A stretch of 42,422 bases of DNA, from NCBI GenBank assembly GCA_905214795.1, contig CAJMNM010000027.1, forward strand, positions 1-42,422. Direction: 5' to 3'. Origin of the DNA: an uncultured bacterium. Lineage in GTDB: Bacteria; Bacteroidota; Bacteroidia; Bacteroidales; Bacteroidaceae. This document shows positions 14,809-23,152 of this stretch, piece after piece (position 1 is the stretch's first letter; every line of letters begins with the position of its first letter). The translations under genes were made by a program, and so were the position numbers. The notes under the pieces were generated by a model. That model was not told the origin of the DNA. It saw only the letters and a list, made by a program, of their open reading frames with translations, and searched no databases.

Positions 14809-17049
14809 ATGGAAATGAATCATGAAAGCTGGGCCGGCTTTAAAGGCGACCTTTGGAAGAAGGAAATCAATGTGCGGGATTTTATCCAGAACAACTACAC
14901 ACCGTATCTGGGTGATGATTCTTTTTTGAGACCTTCTACAGAAAAAACCCGTAAAGTCTGGAACAAACTGACCGAGATGTTTAAAGTGGAACGTGAAAAA
15001 GGTGTTTATGACACTGAAACCAAGTTGCCGCAGAGCATCACGACTTATGGTCCCGGCTATATTGACAAGGACAATGAAGTGATTGTCGGCTTGCAGACTG
15101 ATGCACCACTTAAGCGTGCTATCTTCCCTAAGGGAGGTATCCGTATGGTAGAAAACAGTCTTGAGTCATATGGTTATCATCTGGACCCTGTCACAAAAGA
15201 GATTTTCACAAAGTATCGTAAGACTCATAATGAGGGCGTATTCTCTGCTTATACAGAAGAGATGCTGGCAGCCCGTCATTCTGCCATTATAACCGGTTTG
15301 CCAGACGCTTATGGCCGTGGTCGTATCATCGGTGATTATCGTCGTGTGGCACTTTACGGTACAACCAGTCTGATTGAAGAAAAGAAAACTTTTCAGCGCC
15401 GTTTGGATATCCAGGAGCTTAACGAGGAGATTATCCGTAATCGTGAGGAAGTGACCGAACAGATTAAGGCGCTTAAGGATTTTGAGAAAATGTGTGCCGG
15501 TTATGGTTTTGATGTAACCCGTCCGGCTAAAGACGCACGCGAGGCTGTACAGTTTGTTTACTTTGCTTATTTGGCTGCAGTAAAAGACCAGGACGGCGCA
15601 GCTATGTCTATCGGACGTACGGCTACATTCCTCGACATCTATATAGAAAAGGATATTAAAGAAGGAAAACTGACAGAAGATGAGGCTCAGGAACTTATCG
15701 ACCAAATGATTATCAAGTTGCGTATCGTGCGTTTCTTGCGTACACCGGAATATAACGACTTGTTCTCTGGTGATCCGGTTTGGGTAACAGAGTCATTAGG
15801 CGGTATGGGTATCGACGGACGTACACTTGTAACCAAGACTTGTTACCGTTATTTGCATACGTTGTATAACTTAGGTCCTGCACCGGAACCTAATCTTACA
15901 GTGCTTTGGGCTGAGCATTTGCCTGAAAACTGGAAGAAATACTGTGCAAAGGTTTCAATCGACACCTCAGCTATTCAGTATGAGAATGACGATTTGATGC
16001 GTGTGGAATATGGTGACGATTACGGTATTGCCTGCTGCGTATCTCCGATGAAAATCGGTAAGCAGATGCAGTTCTTTGGCGCACGTGCCAATCTGGCTAA
16101 ATGTCTGCTTTATGCCATTAATGGTGGACGCGACGAACGTACCGGCGCACAGGTAGCTCCGAAATACGAGCCTATCACCAGCGAATACCTCGACTATAAT
16201 GAGGTGATGGAAAAATATGAGCAAATGATGCGCTGGTTGGCTAAGGTATATGTAAACGCATTGAAGATAATTCATTATATGCACGACAAATACGATTACG
16301 AGGCCTATGAAATGGCGCTTCACGATGGTGATGTAAGTCGTATCCGTGCTACCGGAATTGCCGGTCTGTCTATTGTAGCGGACTCTTTGGCTGCCATCCG
16401 CGATTGCAAGGTAAAGGTTATCCGCGACGAACGTGGTCTGGCTGTAGATTTTGAGCGCGAAGGAGAATATGTACCATTCGGTAATAATGATGACCGTACG
16501 GACAAGATTGCGGTAGAGATTACAGAGAAATTCATGAACTATCTGCGTCAGCATGAGACATACCGTAACGCTACACCTACACAGTCTATTCTGACTATTA
16601 CCAGCAACGTGGTATATGGTAAGAAGACAGGTACTACACCTGACGGACGTAAGGGTGGTACACCGTTTGCGCCGGGTGCAAATCCGATGAACGGCCGTGA
16701 TGTGAAAGGTGCCGTGGCAGCATTGGCTTCAGTGGCCAAATTGCCTTTCGAACATGCTCATGACGGAATCTCGTACACATTTGCTATTTCTCCGGCAACA
16801 TTGGGTAAAGAAAGCGGCATTCAGGTAGATAATCTGGTTTCATTGCTTGACGGTTATTTCACTCCGACGGGCGGCCAGCATTTGAATGTGAACGTCTTCG
16901 ACCGTGAACTGTTGCTCGATGCAATGGAGCATCCAGAGAAATATCCGCAGCTGACCATCCGTGTGTCTGGTTATGCAGTAAACTTTGTGAAACTGACACG
17001 TGAGCAACAGCTCGATGTGATTTCACGTACCATCAATCAGTCACTGTAA
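14809..17049 (+). CDS. pflB: Formate C-acetyltransferase (pyruvate formate-lyase)
   Basis: A 746-residue glycyl-radical enzyme that splits pyruvate with CoA into acetyl-CoA and formate during anaerobic growth. The catalytic cysteine pair is Cys409-Cys410 in YGIACCVSPMKIG, and the radical Gly721 lies in RVSGYAVNF near the C-terminus, as in the family. The substrate-pocket and dimer regions are complete and the length is close to the usual 750-760. The activating enzyme gene pflA follows by 14 bases. The cytoplasmic protein would be active only when oxygen is absent, which fits a gut anaerobe. Confidence 0.97.
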   Translation: MEMNHESWAGFKGDLWKKEINVRDFIQNNYTPYLGDDSFLRPSTEKTRKVWNKLTEMFKVEREKGVYDTETKLPQSITTYGPGYIDKDNEVIVGLQTDAPLKRAIFPKGGIRMVENSLESYGYHLDPVTKEIFTKYRKTHNEGVFSAYTEEMLAARHSAIITGLPDAYGRGRIIGDYRRVALYGTTSLIEEKKTFQRRLDIQELNEEIIRNREEVTEQIKALKDFEKMCAGYGFDVTRPAKDAREAVQFVYFAYLAAVKDQDGAAMSIGRTATFLDIYIEKDIKEGKLTEDEAQELIDQMIIKLRIVRFLRTPEYNDLFSGDPVWVTESLGGMGIDGRTLVTKTCYRYLHTLYNLGPAPEPNLTVLWAEHLPENWKKYCAKVSIDTSAIQYENDDLMRVEYGDDYGIACCVSPMKIGKQMQFFGARANLAKCLLYAINGGRDERTGAQVAPKYEPITSEYLDYNEVMEKYEQMMRWLAKVYVNALKIIHYMHDKYDYEAYEMALHDGDVSRIRATGIAGLSIVADSLAAIRDCKVKVIRDERGLAVDFEREGEYVPFGNNDDRTDKIAVEITEKFMNYLRQHETYRNATPTQSILTITSNVVYGKKTGTTPDGRKGGTPFAPGANPMNGRDVKGAVAALASVAKLPFEHAHDGISYTFAISPATLGKESGIQVDNLVSLLDGYFTPTGGQHLNVNVFDRELLLDAMEHPEKYPQLTIRVSGYAVNFVKLTREQQLDVISRTINQSL

Positions 17050-17063
17050 AAACAGCGCGTTAC

Positions 17064-17798
17064 ATGAGTAAGAACATTGTTGGAAGAATTCATTCATTAG
17101 AGAGTTTCGGGACCGTTGACGGTCCCGGAATTCGTTTTGTTACATTCCTTCAAGGATGTCCGTTACGTTGTCAGTATTGTCATAATCCCGATACATGGAA
17201 TCCGTTGAGTCCTGTAAAGTATGAACTCACTCCGGAGGAACTTCTTGAGGAGACTTTGCGTTATAAAAGTTTCATTAAAAAGGGTGGTGTTACATTGACG
17301 GGAGGAGAACCGTTAATGCAGGCATCATTTGTACGTGAGTATTTTCGTCTCTGTCGTGAGGCGGGACTTCATACGGCACTCGACACAGCCGGATCTATAG
17401 TAACAGAAAAGACCCTTTCTGTGCTTGATTATACAGATTTGGTGCTGCTTGATATCAAGGCGCTTGATCCGGACCATTCTGTAAAAGTGTGTGGTAACGA
17501 CGGACGTAATAGCTTGCGTTTTCTTGACGAATTGCAGCGTCGGGGTATCCCTGTGTGGATACGTCATGTGGTAGTTCCAGGGCTGACGGATGATGATAAG
17601 GTTCTTGACCGTCTTGTTGATTTTCTTCGCTCTTATACGGTGATACAAAAGATAGAGTGGCTGCCTTATCATACAATGGGAGTATTCAAGTATGAACAGT
17701 TAGGTATGGATTATCCGTTGAAAGGTGTTGAGCCTTTATCCGCAGAACGTATCAAAGCCATTAGAGCACGATACGATAATATTTTTCCTGTAAAATAG
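17064..17798 (+). CDS. pflA: Pyruvate formate-lyase activating enzyme
   Basis: A 244-residue radical SAM enzyme that abstracts a hydrogen from Gly721 of PflB and so turns it on. The [4Fe-4S] ligands are Cys32, Cys36 and Cys39 (CPLRCQYC), and a glycine-rich SAM site follows (TLTGGEPLMQ). SFGTVDGPGIRFVTFLQG is the typical PflA N-terminus. The gene directly follows pflB (14 bases) and belongs to the same transcript. No clear hairpin terminator follows; the next kilobase is the repeat-rich region. Confidence 0.96.
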   Translation: MSKNIVGRIHSLESFGTVDGPGIRFVTFLQGCPLRCQYCHNPDTWNPLSPVKYELTPEELLEETLRYKSFIKKGGVTLTGGEPLMQASFVREYFRLCREAGLHTALDTAGSIVTEKTLSVLDYTDLVLLDIKALDPDHSVKVCGNDGRNSLRFLDELQRRGIPVWIRHVVVPGLTDDDKVLDRLVDFLRSYTVIQKIEWLPYHTMGVFKYEQLGMDYPLKGVEPLSAERIKAIRARYDNIFPVK

Positions 17799-17890
17799 CG
17801 TTTGTATTTCTGTATATGGAAAGCGACTAAAGGATACTAGAACAGACTGAAGATTTATATGGAATCTGTCTTATGAATTTTAAATAGTCT

Positions 17891-17959
17891 GAAAAATCCT
17901 TCACCCCTTCACAAATAAAGATAATATGCTGATATATTGAATCTTATATGTGAAGGGCT
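17891..17959. repeat. Inverted-repeat element 1 (CTTCACA-N35-TGTGAAG)
   Basis: GAAAAATCCTTCACC is followed by CCTTCACA (arm ends at 17913), 35 unrelated bases, and TGTGAAGGGCT (from 17949). The same order and lengths occur at 18071-18140, with different bases in the middle. Confidence 0.75.
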
Positions 17960-18070
17960 TTTCTTTTATATTTTCGTATTTTTTGATATAAAGGGGGATA
18001 TACATATAACAAACTGTGTTATATTTTACATTGCAAAGGATAACCTTTTTGTTACAATTAATATTTTTCC

Positions 18071-18140
18071 GAAAAACTCCTTCACCTCTTCACATCTCAT
18101 TGTAACGCGTTTATTATCATGATGATAGATGTGAAGGACT
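18071..18140. repeat. Inverted-repeat element 2 (CTTCACA-N35-TGTGAAG)
   Basis: GAAAAACTCCTTCACCTC leads into CTTCACA (18088-18094), 35 bases, then TGTGAAGGACT (from 18130). It parallels element 1 nearly base for base outside the centre. An extra CTTCACA at 18144-18150 can pair with the right arm as a tighter hairpin. Confidence 0.75.
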
Positions 18141-18425
18141 ATGCTTCACATTATGCATGTATCAATTAAAAAACATCTTTTATCCGTAAAAGGGATAAAA
18201 CAATCGGAAAAAGAATCGATTTCAGACTGTTTATACTGTTTTTTTGAGGGATTTTTTGATAAAAAGATTACAACTTAAACCACAACCGTGAAGAAAAATA
18301 ATCCGGTACGGTTATGGGTTTCGCCGTAACAGTGCGGAAAAAAATTCATAAAGTGCAGGATTGAATCCGTAACCGTACAGAAAAAAACTCATAACCGTAT
18401 GCATTTCGGGTGAACCCGTCGGTTT

Positions 18426-18513
18426 GTGAAGGATCGGTGAAGGATAAGTGAAGGATACCCCTTCACACATAACTCGTTGTCAGTCTGAAGCTTGAATGAG
18501 AATGTGAAGGGGT
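18426..18513. repeat. Inverted-repeat element 3 with three tandem 11-mers
   Basis: Three tandem 11-base units start with GTGAAGGAT (18426, 18437, 18448) and run into ACCCCTTCACA (18457-18467), then 35 bases, then TGTGAAGGGGT (18503-18513). The arms are an 11-bp perfect inverted repeat. Spacer length is the same as in elements 1 and 2. Confidence 0.75.
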
Positions 18514-18761
18514 AAGGGCGGAAATTGAAAAAAACTCATATGGGGAAAAAGCATGGGTACGCAGGCGTAATACTTTCTTTTCCTGATACGGCTGTTTATT
18601 GATTCAAATTCTTTAAGATACATAATAGAAATATTGAGTGTTATGTGAATAAAACTTATAGGTATCGGAATTGAATAGTCTTAAAGGTTCTTTTAATGTA
18701 TCATAGTTCTAAAAAAATACCTGGTTTTATCATATTAATTTTAAAATATGATAATATAACA

Positions 18762-18769
18762 TATCTTTG
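18762..18769 (+). promoter_or_regulatory. -7 promoter box of the phosphoesterase-ECF-FecR operon
   Basis: TATCTTTG matches TAnnTTTG and lies 19 bases before the lipoprotein phosphoesterase start at 18789. The surrounding sequence is AT-rich; no clear -33 element. Confidence 0.6.
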
Positions 18770-18788
18770 CATTGAAATAAAACGTGAC

Positions 18789-19595
18789 ATGAAAAAATTA
18801 GAACTATTTCTTGCTTTTTGTTGGTTGTTGTGTTTGTCGGGATGTAATGTGATAGAATATCATCCTTATGACACGCGTATAACCGGTGAAACCGGTGTGA
18901 ATGCCAAAAACATTAAGCTGATTGAAGAGAGGATGGCTGGAAAGAAAACGTTTCGTTTTGCAATGCTGAGCGATACGCAGCGTCGTTATGATGAAACTGA
19001 GGATGCAGTCAATTCAATTAATGCGCGTGGTGATATCGAATTCGTCTTACATGGTGGTGATATTGCCGATTTTGGTGAGACAAAGGAGTTTCTTTGGGGG
19101 CGTGATGTACTGAACAAACTACAGATGCCTTATGTTTGTTTATTGGGTAACCATGATTGTCTGGGTACGGGAATGGAAGTTTTCTCCCAGGTTTTCGGTG
19201 CGGAGAATTTTGCGTTTACAGTAGGAAATGTACGTTTTATTTGCCTTAATACTAACGCACTGGAGTATGATTACAGCCATCCGGTGCCCGATTTTAATTT
19301 TATGGAGGATGAGTTGGTTAATATGCCTCAGAATATAGAAAAAACGATTGTAGCCATGCATGTGCCACCCGGCGATGTGGAATTTAATAATAACGTCGGT
19401 AAGGCGTTTGAGCATTATGTAAAGACATATAAAGGTTTACAATTCTGTCTTTACGGGCATAATCACAGCTGGGATAAAAGAGAATTTTTTAATGACGGGG
19501 TTATTTATTACGGATGTACCACAGTAGGAAAGCGTGGATATTATGTAATAACAATAAACGAAGAAGACTATGAGATTGAGAGATGTGAGTTTTAG
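18789..19595 (+). CDS. Lipoprotein calcineurin-like phosphoesterase
   Basis: A 268-residue exported phosphoesterase. I chose the ATG at 18789 because the protein then begins with a lipoprotein signal (MKKLELFLAFCWLLCLSGC, Cys19) and a -7 box sits just upstream; an in-frame ATG at 18696 would put 31 extra residues before it. Metal-binding motifs are SDTQ (motif I, Gln in place of the usual His), HGGDIADFG (II), LLGNHD (III), AMHVPPGD (IV) and LYGHNHSW (V). The substrate is unknown and should be outside the cytoplasm. The coding end overlaps the next gene by 26 bases, so the two are translationally coupled, and an ECF sigma factor and FecR gene follow on the same strand. Confidence 0.85.
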   Translation: MKKLELFLAFCWLLCLSGCNVIEYHPYDTRITGETGVNAKNIKLIEERMAGKKTFRFAMLSDTQRRYDETEDAVNSINARGDIEFVLHGGDIADFGETKEFLWGRDVLNKLQMPYVCLLGNHDCLGTGMEVFSQVFGAENFAFTVGNVRFICLNTNALEYDYSHPVPDFNFMEDELVNMPQNIEKTIVAMHVPPGDVEFNNNVGKAFEHYVKTYKGLQFCLYGHNHSWDKREFFNDGVIYYGCTTVGKRGYYVITINEEDYEIERCEF

Positions 19596-20235
19596 TCTGT
19601 TTTTGTGTCTATGTCCGCTTGTTGCTCATAGTGAAGATTTGGCAGATACGGTTCAGTTGAGAACAGAAGAGTCTAAATATGAGAAAAGAATGGAGATTCG
19701 TCATAAACGTTGGGACCGTTTGATTCCCGATCAGGCTAAATTTCAGTTTGCGGGAAGTATTGGTCTGGTGTCTACCGGAGTGGGATGGACCTACGGTCGT
19801 AAAAAGCAATGGGAGACAGACTTGCTCATCGGTTTTCTGCCAAAGTATCATAGCAAGCGTGCCAAAGCAGTATTGACATTAAAGGAATCATATGTTCCGT
19901 GGTTGTGTCGTATTTCATCCAGTTCTTTTTATGTGCAACCTTTGTCTTGCAGTCTGTTTCTGTCTTCTGTACTTGATGAAAGTTTTTGGGTTGATGAGCC
20001 TGAGCGTTATCCTAAAGGGTTTTATGGCTTTTCTACCAGGATACGGGCCAATTTGTCATTGGGACAGCGTCTGGTGTATAAAATACCCGAAAAGGCACGG
20101 CGTCGTGTGCAAAGTTTATCATTGTATTATGAGTTGAGTGCCTGTGACACGGATTTGTGCACATTTTTTGGAGATCGTTGTATAAAATTCAAGGATATAT
20201 TGAGTCTGGCCATAGGTCTGAAGGTTTATATCTGA
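19570..20235 (+). CDS. Exported protein of unknown function, probably outer membrane associated
   Basis: A 221-residue protein with a signal peptide (MRLRDVSFSLFLCLCPLVAHS) and a mature part rich in alternating aromatic and polar residues (FAGSIGLVSTGVGWTYG, LLIGFLPKYH, SSFYVQPLSCSLF) that suggests amphipathic beta strands, hence a small outer-membrane or barrel-like protein. I do not recognise a named family, though similar proteins exist in Bacteroidetes (from memory). The start lies inside the last codons of the phosphoesterase gene and the ECF sigma gene follows 37 bases later, so it likely works with the phosphoesterase and could be regulated by the sigma/anti-sigma pair. Confidence 0.7.
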   Translation: MRLRDVSFSLFLCLCPLVAHSEDLADTVQLRTEESKYEKRMEIRHKRWDRLIPDQAKFQFAGSIGLVSTGVGWTYGRKKQWETDLLIGFLPKYHSKRAKAVLTLKESYVPWLCRISSSSFYVQPLSCSLFLSSVLDESFWVDEPERYPKGFYGFSTRIRANLSLGQRLVYKIPEKARRRVQSLSLYYELSACDTDLCTFFGDRCIKFKDILSLAIGLKVYI

Positions 20236-20272
20236 CGGCTTGTTGTAAAGGGGAGAATTGAATTAGGTTGAG

Positions 20273-20767
20273 ATGGAAGAAAAAACAGAGTTTGATGATA
20301 TTTATCGGTTGTACTATTCGCGCTTGTATTGTTATGCTCTTCAGATAGTTCATGACAATGAGGAATGTCATGATATTGTGACAGCTGCATATGAGCAGGT
20401 ATGGCGAAATTTTGATACAATCGAACGATCTACAGTACAGGCTTATTTGTATACATTTGTCAGAAATAAATGTATTGATTATCTGCGCCATCGTGAGACA
20501 CATGAACAGTATGTAGCGGCTTGTCGTCATGCAGAAGAGTATGACGTGATGGAGAAGGCCATGATTGACGAGGAACGGATGAGGATGATAAGGAAAGCGA
20601 TGGAACGTTTGACACCGCGGACAAGGTTTGTATTGGAGGCTTGTTTTATTGAACGTAAAAAATATAAAGAGGTGGCGGTTGAATTGGGGGTGAGTGTTAA
20701 TGCAGTGAAGAAACATGTGGTTAAAGCCTTGCATATTCTGCGCCAGGAAAAAGAAAAATGTTGTTGA
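20273..20767 (+). CDS. ECF-type RNA polymerase sigma factor
   Basis: A 164-residue extracytoplasmic-function sigma factor of the Bacteroides FecI-like group. Region 2 (about 8-75) carries FDDIYRLYYSRLYCYALQIV and FVRNKCIDYLRHRE, and region 4 (about 110-158) has LTPRTRFVLEACF and the helix-turn-helix YKEVAVELGVSVNAVKKHV. It would direct RNA polymerase to genes under control of the FecR protein encoded 46 bases downstream. These pairs normally sit beside a SusC-type receptor with an STN domain; none is adjacent here. The closest STN protein in the window is the broken SusC/SusD chimera about 8 kb away. Confidence 0.95.
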   Translation: MEEKTEFDDIYRLYYSRLYCYALQIVHDNEECHDIVTAAYEQVWRNFDTIERSTVQAYLYTFVRNKCIDYLRHRETHEQYVAACRHAEEYDVMEKAMIDEERMRMIRKAMERLTPRTRFVLEACFIERKKYKEVAVELGVSVNAVKKHVVKALHILRQEKEKCC

Positions 20768-20813
20768 GGTACCTGAATTAAAGATTGAAACGTACTATAT
20801 AAAAAAGAGATTT

Positions 20814-21977
20814 ATGGAGCGCTATTCTGGACATGATGATAAAGAATGTCTGACGGATAAAGGTGCCCGTCATGATATGAGTGATGAATTTGAGCAGGAG
20901 ATGGAAATAACCGATGAGGAGGTGGCTGAAGCAGACCGGATCAACGATTTTTCAGAAGATTTGTTTTTGCTTGCAACTGCTTCGCGGTCGGAGCGTATGA
21001 AGGCCGACGTGGAGCAGCGTTTGGCTGATTTTCATCGTACCCACAAAGCGGGCAATCGTCGTATGAGCCGTCACAGGGTTATCGGGTTGGTTGCAGTTGC
21101 TGCTACTGTGGCATGTATTGTTTGGTGGTGTAATACGTTTTTCTTTTCGGGTGAGCAACAGGAGTGGGTTGCTTTTATGCCCGATTCCATTCCGGCACAA
21201 GTAAGACTTGAAAGTGATGAACGGTCTGAAGCTGGAATTCTGAACTGGAAAAGTCTTGTTGCAGCAGTGCCTAACCGCACCAATGAATTGGATTACTGCC
21301 GGATGACCGATTTGATGATGCCGTTGAGTAATAAAGACGTGCATCATACCTTGAGCGTACCATGCGGAGAGACTTTTAAGATTACATTGTCTGATGGTAC
21401 GGAAGTGATATTGAATGCCGGATCACGTCTGACTTATCCGGTACGTTTTACAAAAGCCGAGCGTAGAGTGCGGTTGGAGGGTGAAGCCTATTTTAAGGTT
21501 GCTAAAGATGCCGCTCATCCGTTTGTTGTGGAAGCAGGAGTTTTGACCGCACGTGTATTGGGTACAACGTTTAATTTGGCTGCTTATAAAGGAATGTCAC
21601 CGGCATTGACTTTGTTTGAAGGTTGTGTGGAGGCTGATGGTGGTGTGGCCTCATCAGCTGTCAGGATGGAACCGGGCATGTCGGTGAATTGGAATGCCGA
21701 AAAGTCAGGCTTTGATGTAAGTCGGGTAGATTTGGATACAGAGGCTTTGTGGCGCGAAGGTTATTTCTATTATGATAATGTTCGTCTTGAGGATATCATG
21801 ATTGGTATTGGCCGTTGGTATGGTTTGGGTGTTGTATTTAAGAACCGTGCGGCCATGGATATCCGTATGCATTATGTAGCAGACCGTCGGGACGGGCTTG
21901 AAAATGTTTTGGATTTACTGAACAGAATGAAGAAGGTATCGGTAAGCAGACAGGGAGACAGGATTGTTGTGGAATAA
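20814..21977 (+). CDS. FecR-family anti-sigma factor
   Basis: A 387-residue inner-membrane anti-sigma factor. A start at 20814 follows AGAGA and avoids the overlap with the sigma gene that an earlier in-frame ATG would need. An acidic cytoplasmic part (about 1-85) should bind the sigma factor; one membrane span (VIGLVAVAATVACIVWW) follows. The periplasmic FecR domain has VPCGETFKITLSDGTEVILN and VRLEGEAYFKVAKDAAHPF, and a DUF4974 domain at the C-terminus (FYYDNVRLEDIM to GDRIVVE) is the receptor-contact part. The N-terminal acidic extension is longer than in many relatives. A strong terminator follows 32 bases later, so the operon ends here without SusCD genes. Confidence 0.93.
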   Translation: MERYSGHDDKECLTDKGARHDMSDEFEQEMEITDEEVAEADRINDFSEDLFLLATASRSERMKADVEQRLADFHRTHKAGNRRMSRHRVIGLVAVAATVACIVWWCNTFFFSGEQQEWVAFMPDSIPAQVRLESDERSEAGILNWKSLVAAVPNRTNELDYCRMTDLMMPLSNKDVHHTLSVPCGETFKITLSDGTEVILNAGSRLTYPVRFTKAERRVRLEGEAYFKVAKDAAHPFVVEAGVLTARVLGTTFNLAAYKGMSPALTLFEGCVEADGGVASSAVRMEPGMSVNWNAEKSGFDVSRVDLDTEALWREGYFYYDNVRLEDIMIGIGRWYGLGVVFKNRAAMDIRMHYVADRRDGLENVLDLLNRMKKVSVSRQGDRIVVE

Positions 21978-22009
21978 ATAGAGAGATTGTTATGTACTAA
22001 TGTATCAGC

Positions 22010-22048
22010 CTCAGGCAAACTTATACTGTAGTTTGCCTGAGTTTTTTT
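22010..22048 (+). terminator. Terminator of the phosphoesterase-ECF-FecR operon
   Basis: CTCAGGCAAAC (22010-22020) and GTTTGCCTGAG (22031-22041) form a perfect 11-bp stem with a 10-base loop, followed on the plus strand by seven T. The opposite strand has no T run after the stem, so it acts in one direction. Confidence 0.88.
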
Positions 22049-22057
22049 ATGACCTTA

Positions 22058-22426
22058 TTATTCTGTATCATGAATGTTTTTCCATTGTTCTATGATAGTT
22101 TCAATGGGGATATCCAGTAGTTGCATCTGATGGAAAAGTTCAGGAAGAATCTCGTGCATGAATTTCTGAGTCATGCTTTTTTTAATTCTTACTGTAGCGT
22201 CTGTTGTGACGAAGTATCCCAATCCCCGTTTAGTATAGATGATTCCCTGTTGTAACAGCAAGTCGTAGGTTTTGACAATGGTATTTGTATTGACCTCAAA
22301 TTGAACGGCTTGCTCGCGTACGCTGGGTATGCGGTCGTCGGTATTATATTTCTTTGCCAGTATCTCATCGCATATTTGTTCGGCAATCTGTAGATATATG
22401 GCTCTGTCTTGTTTAAACTCTGTCAT
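22058..22426 (-). CDS. GntR/YtrA-type transcriptional repressor
   Basis: A 122-residue DNA-binding protein of the short GntR subfamily (YtrA/YhcF): a winged helix-turn-helix with IYLQIAEQICDEILAKKY, IPSVREQAVQFEVNTNTIVKTY and the wing GIIYTKRGLGYFV, and a helical C-terminus of about 45 residues without the usual effector domain. Such proteins commonly control adjacent ABC exporters and respond to cell-envelope stress or antibiotics. It lies last in the operon, 3 bases after the permease gene, and not first as is usual. The probable operator is the palindrome at 23985-24008 in front of the ATPase gene. Confidence 0.9.
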   Translation of the reverse strand: MTEFKQDRAIYLQIAEQICDEILAKKYNTDDRIPSVREQAVQFEVNTNTIVKTYDLLLQQGIIYTKRGLGYFVTTDATVRIKKSMTQKFMHEILPELFHQMQLLDIPIETIIEQWKNIHDTE

Positions 22427-22429
22427 ATA

Positions 22430-23152
22430 CTATTGTTTGAATTCTAATTTTTTAAATCCCCTGTAGATTATGATGCCCCCTATGGCGCACCAAATGAGAG
22501 GTAAAGTCAGCAATATGAATATGAAAACGGCAGGGGATGGATTGAATACGATTTTACAGAAAAATACCAAAAGGTATGACAATATAAATGCGGCTATGGC
22601 AATAGTACGGGATTTCTTGCTAAGACTTTTCCATAAAAACAGCACAATCTCGAACGGGATGAAATAGAAACATGTCAGTGTTATGAAAACAAGTTTACCG
22701 AAGTTGTTGCCGCCTCCGCCAAAGACAAGATGCAATCCGTCTGTCTGATTTGTAAACAGAAGGGGAATGGCCAGTTGCATGATGATGTTGCATACAATAA
22801 TGGACGAAATAAAAACGACTGTACCGATAAACAGAGTGTTAAGATACAGACTGATATTCTTTTCAAGAAGTGTGGCCGGCACCATGAATTTATTAATGAG
22901 CGTCTTGTTGTCTGTGAGGTTTTGTGTCAGTACCCAGACAGGAGCGGTGTATGACATCAGGATTAGCAGAAGCTCGATCTCTGATATGCTATCAGAGAGG
23001 TTATCGTGCTCGAACAGTAAAGCGATAAGGCAAGGAGTTAAAGCATTAATCAATATGAATTTAATGGTCCCCGAAGCCTTGTTGCTGAAATAAATTTCTT
23101 TTAATTGCAGTTTGGCAAACTGCATCATTCTTGTCATATTGAAATTGTTCAT
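22430..23152 (-). CDS. ABC exporter membrane subunit
   Basis: A 240-residue integral membrane protein with about six hydrophobic spans (starting near IKFILINALTPCLIALLF, ending near ILLTLPLIWCAIGGIIIY). It has no recognisable signature beyond the typical small ABC-2-like exporter topology. The start overlaps the ATPase stop by 4 bases and the GntR gene follows by 3 bases, so the three form one translational unit. Substrate unknown; a peptide, lipid or drug efflux role is common for YtrA-regulated transporters. Confidence 0.8.
   Translation of the reverse strand: MNNFNMTRMMQFAKLQLKEIYFSNKASGTIKFILINALTPCLIALLFEHDNLSDSISEIELLLILMSYTAPVWVLTQNLTDNKTLINKFMVPATLLEKNISLYLNTLFIGTVVFISSIIVCNIIMQLAIPLLFTNQTDGLHLVFGGGGNNFGKLVFITLTCFYFIPFEIVLFLWKSLSKKSRTIAIAAFILSYLLVFFCKIVFNPSPAVFIFILLTLPLIWCAIGGIIIYRGFKKLEFKQ

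Larger units (their letters stand above)
17799..18695. other. Gene-free kilobase with dispersed short inverted and direct repeats
   Basis: No credible gene lies in this stretch; the few open frames are short and AT-driven. It holds at least nine copies of a GTGAAGG/CCTTCAC-type heptamer in both orientations, grouped into three elements that share the plan CTTCACA, 35 bases, TGTGAAG (listed separately), plus three copies of GAAAAAAA(C/T)TCATA (18337-18350, 18380-18393, 18527-18540) and a 10-bp inverted pair TACGGTTATG/CATAACCGTA (18307-18316 and 18390-18399). Its function is unknown. Structured RNA, a protein-binding array, or the decayed remains of a mobile element are the options. Confidence 0.6.

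Noticed and set aside
15166..17676. Long antisense frames opposite pflB and pflA (up to 195 codons)
   Set aside because: They mirror genuine pfl genes, have no start signal or known motif and are a side effect of codon use.
17937..18122. 61-codon frame inside the repeat-rich gap
   Set aside because: AT-driven, crosses two inverted-repeat elements and has no start signal.
17891..18513. Possible CRISPR-like array from repeats with constant 35-base spacers
   Set aside because: The arms are inverted, not direct, are only 7-11 bases, the three elements are unevenly spaced and there are no cas genes in the window.
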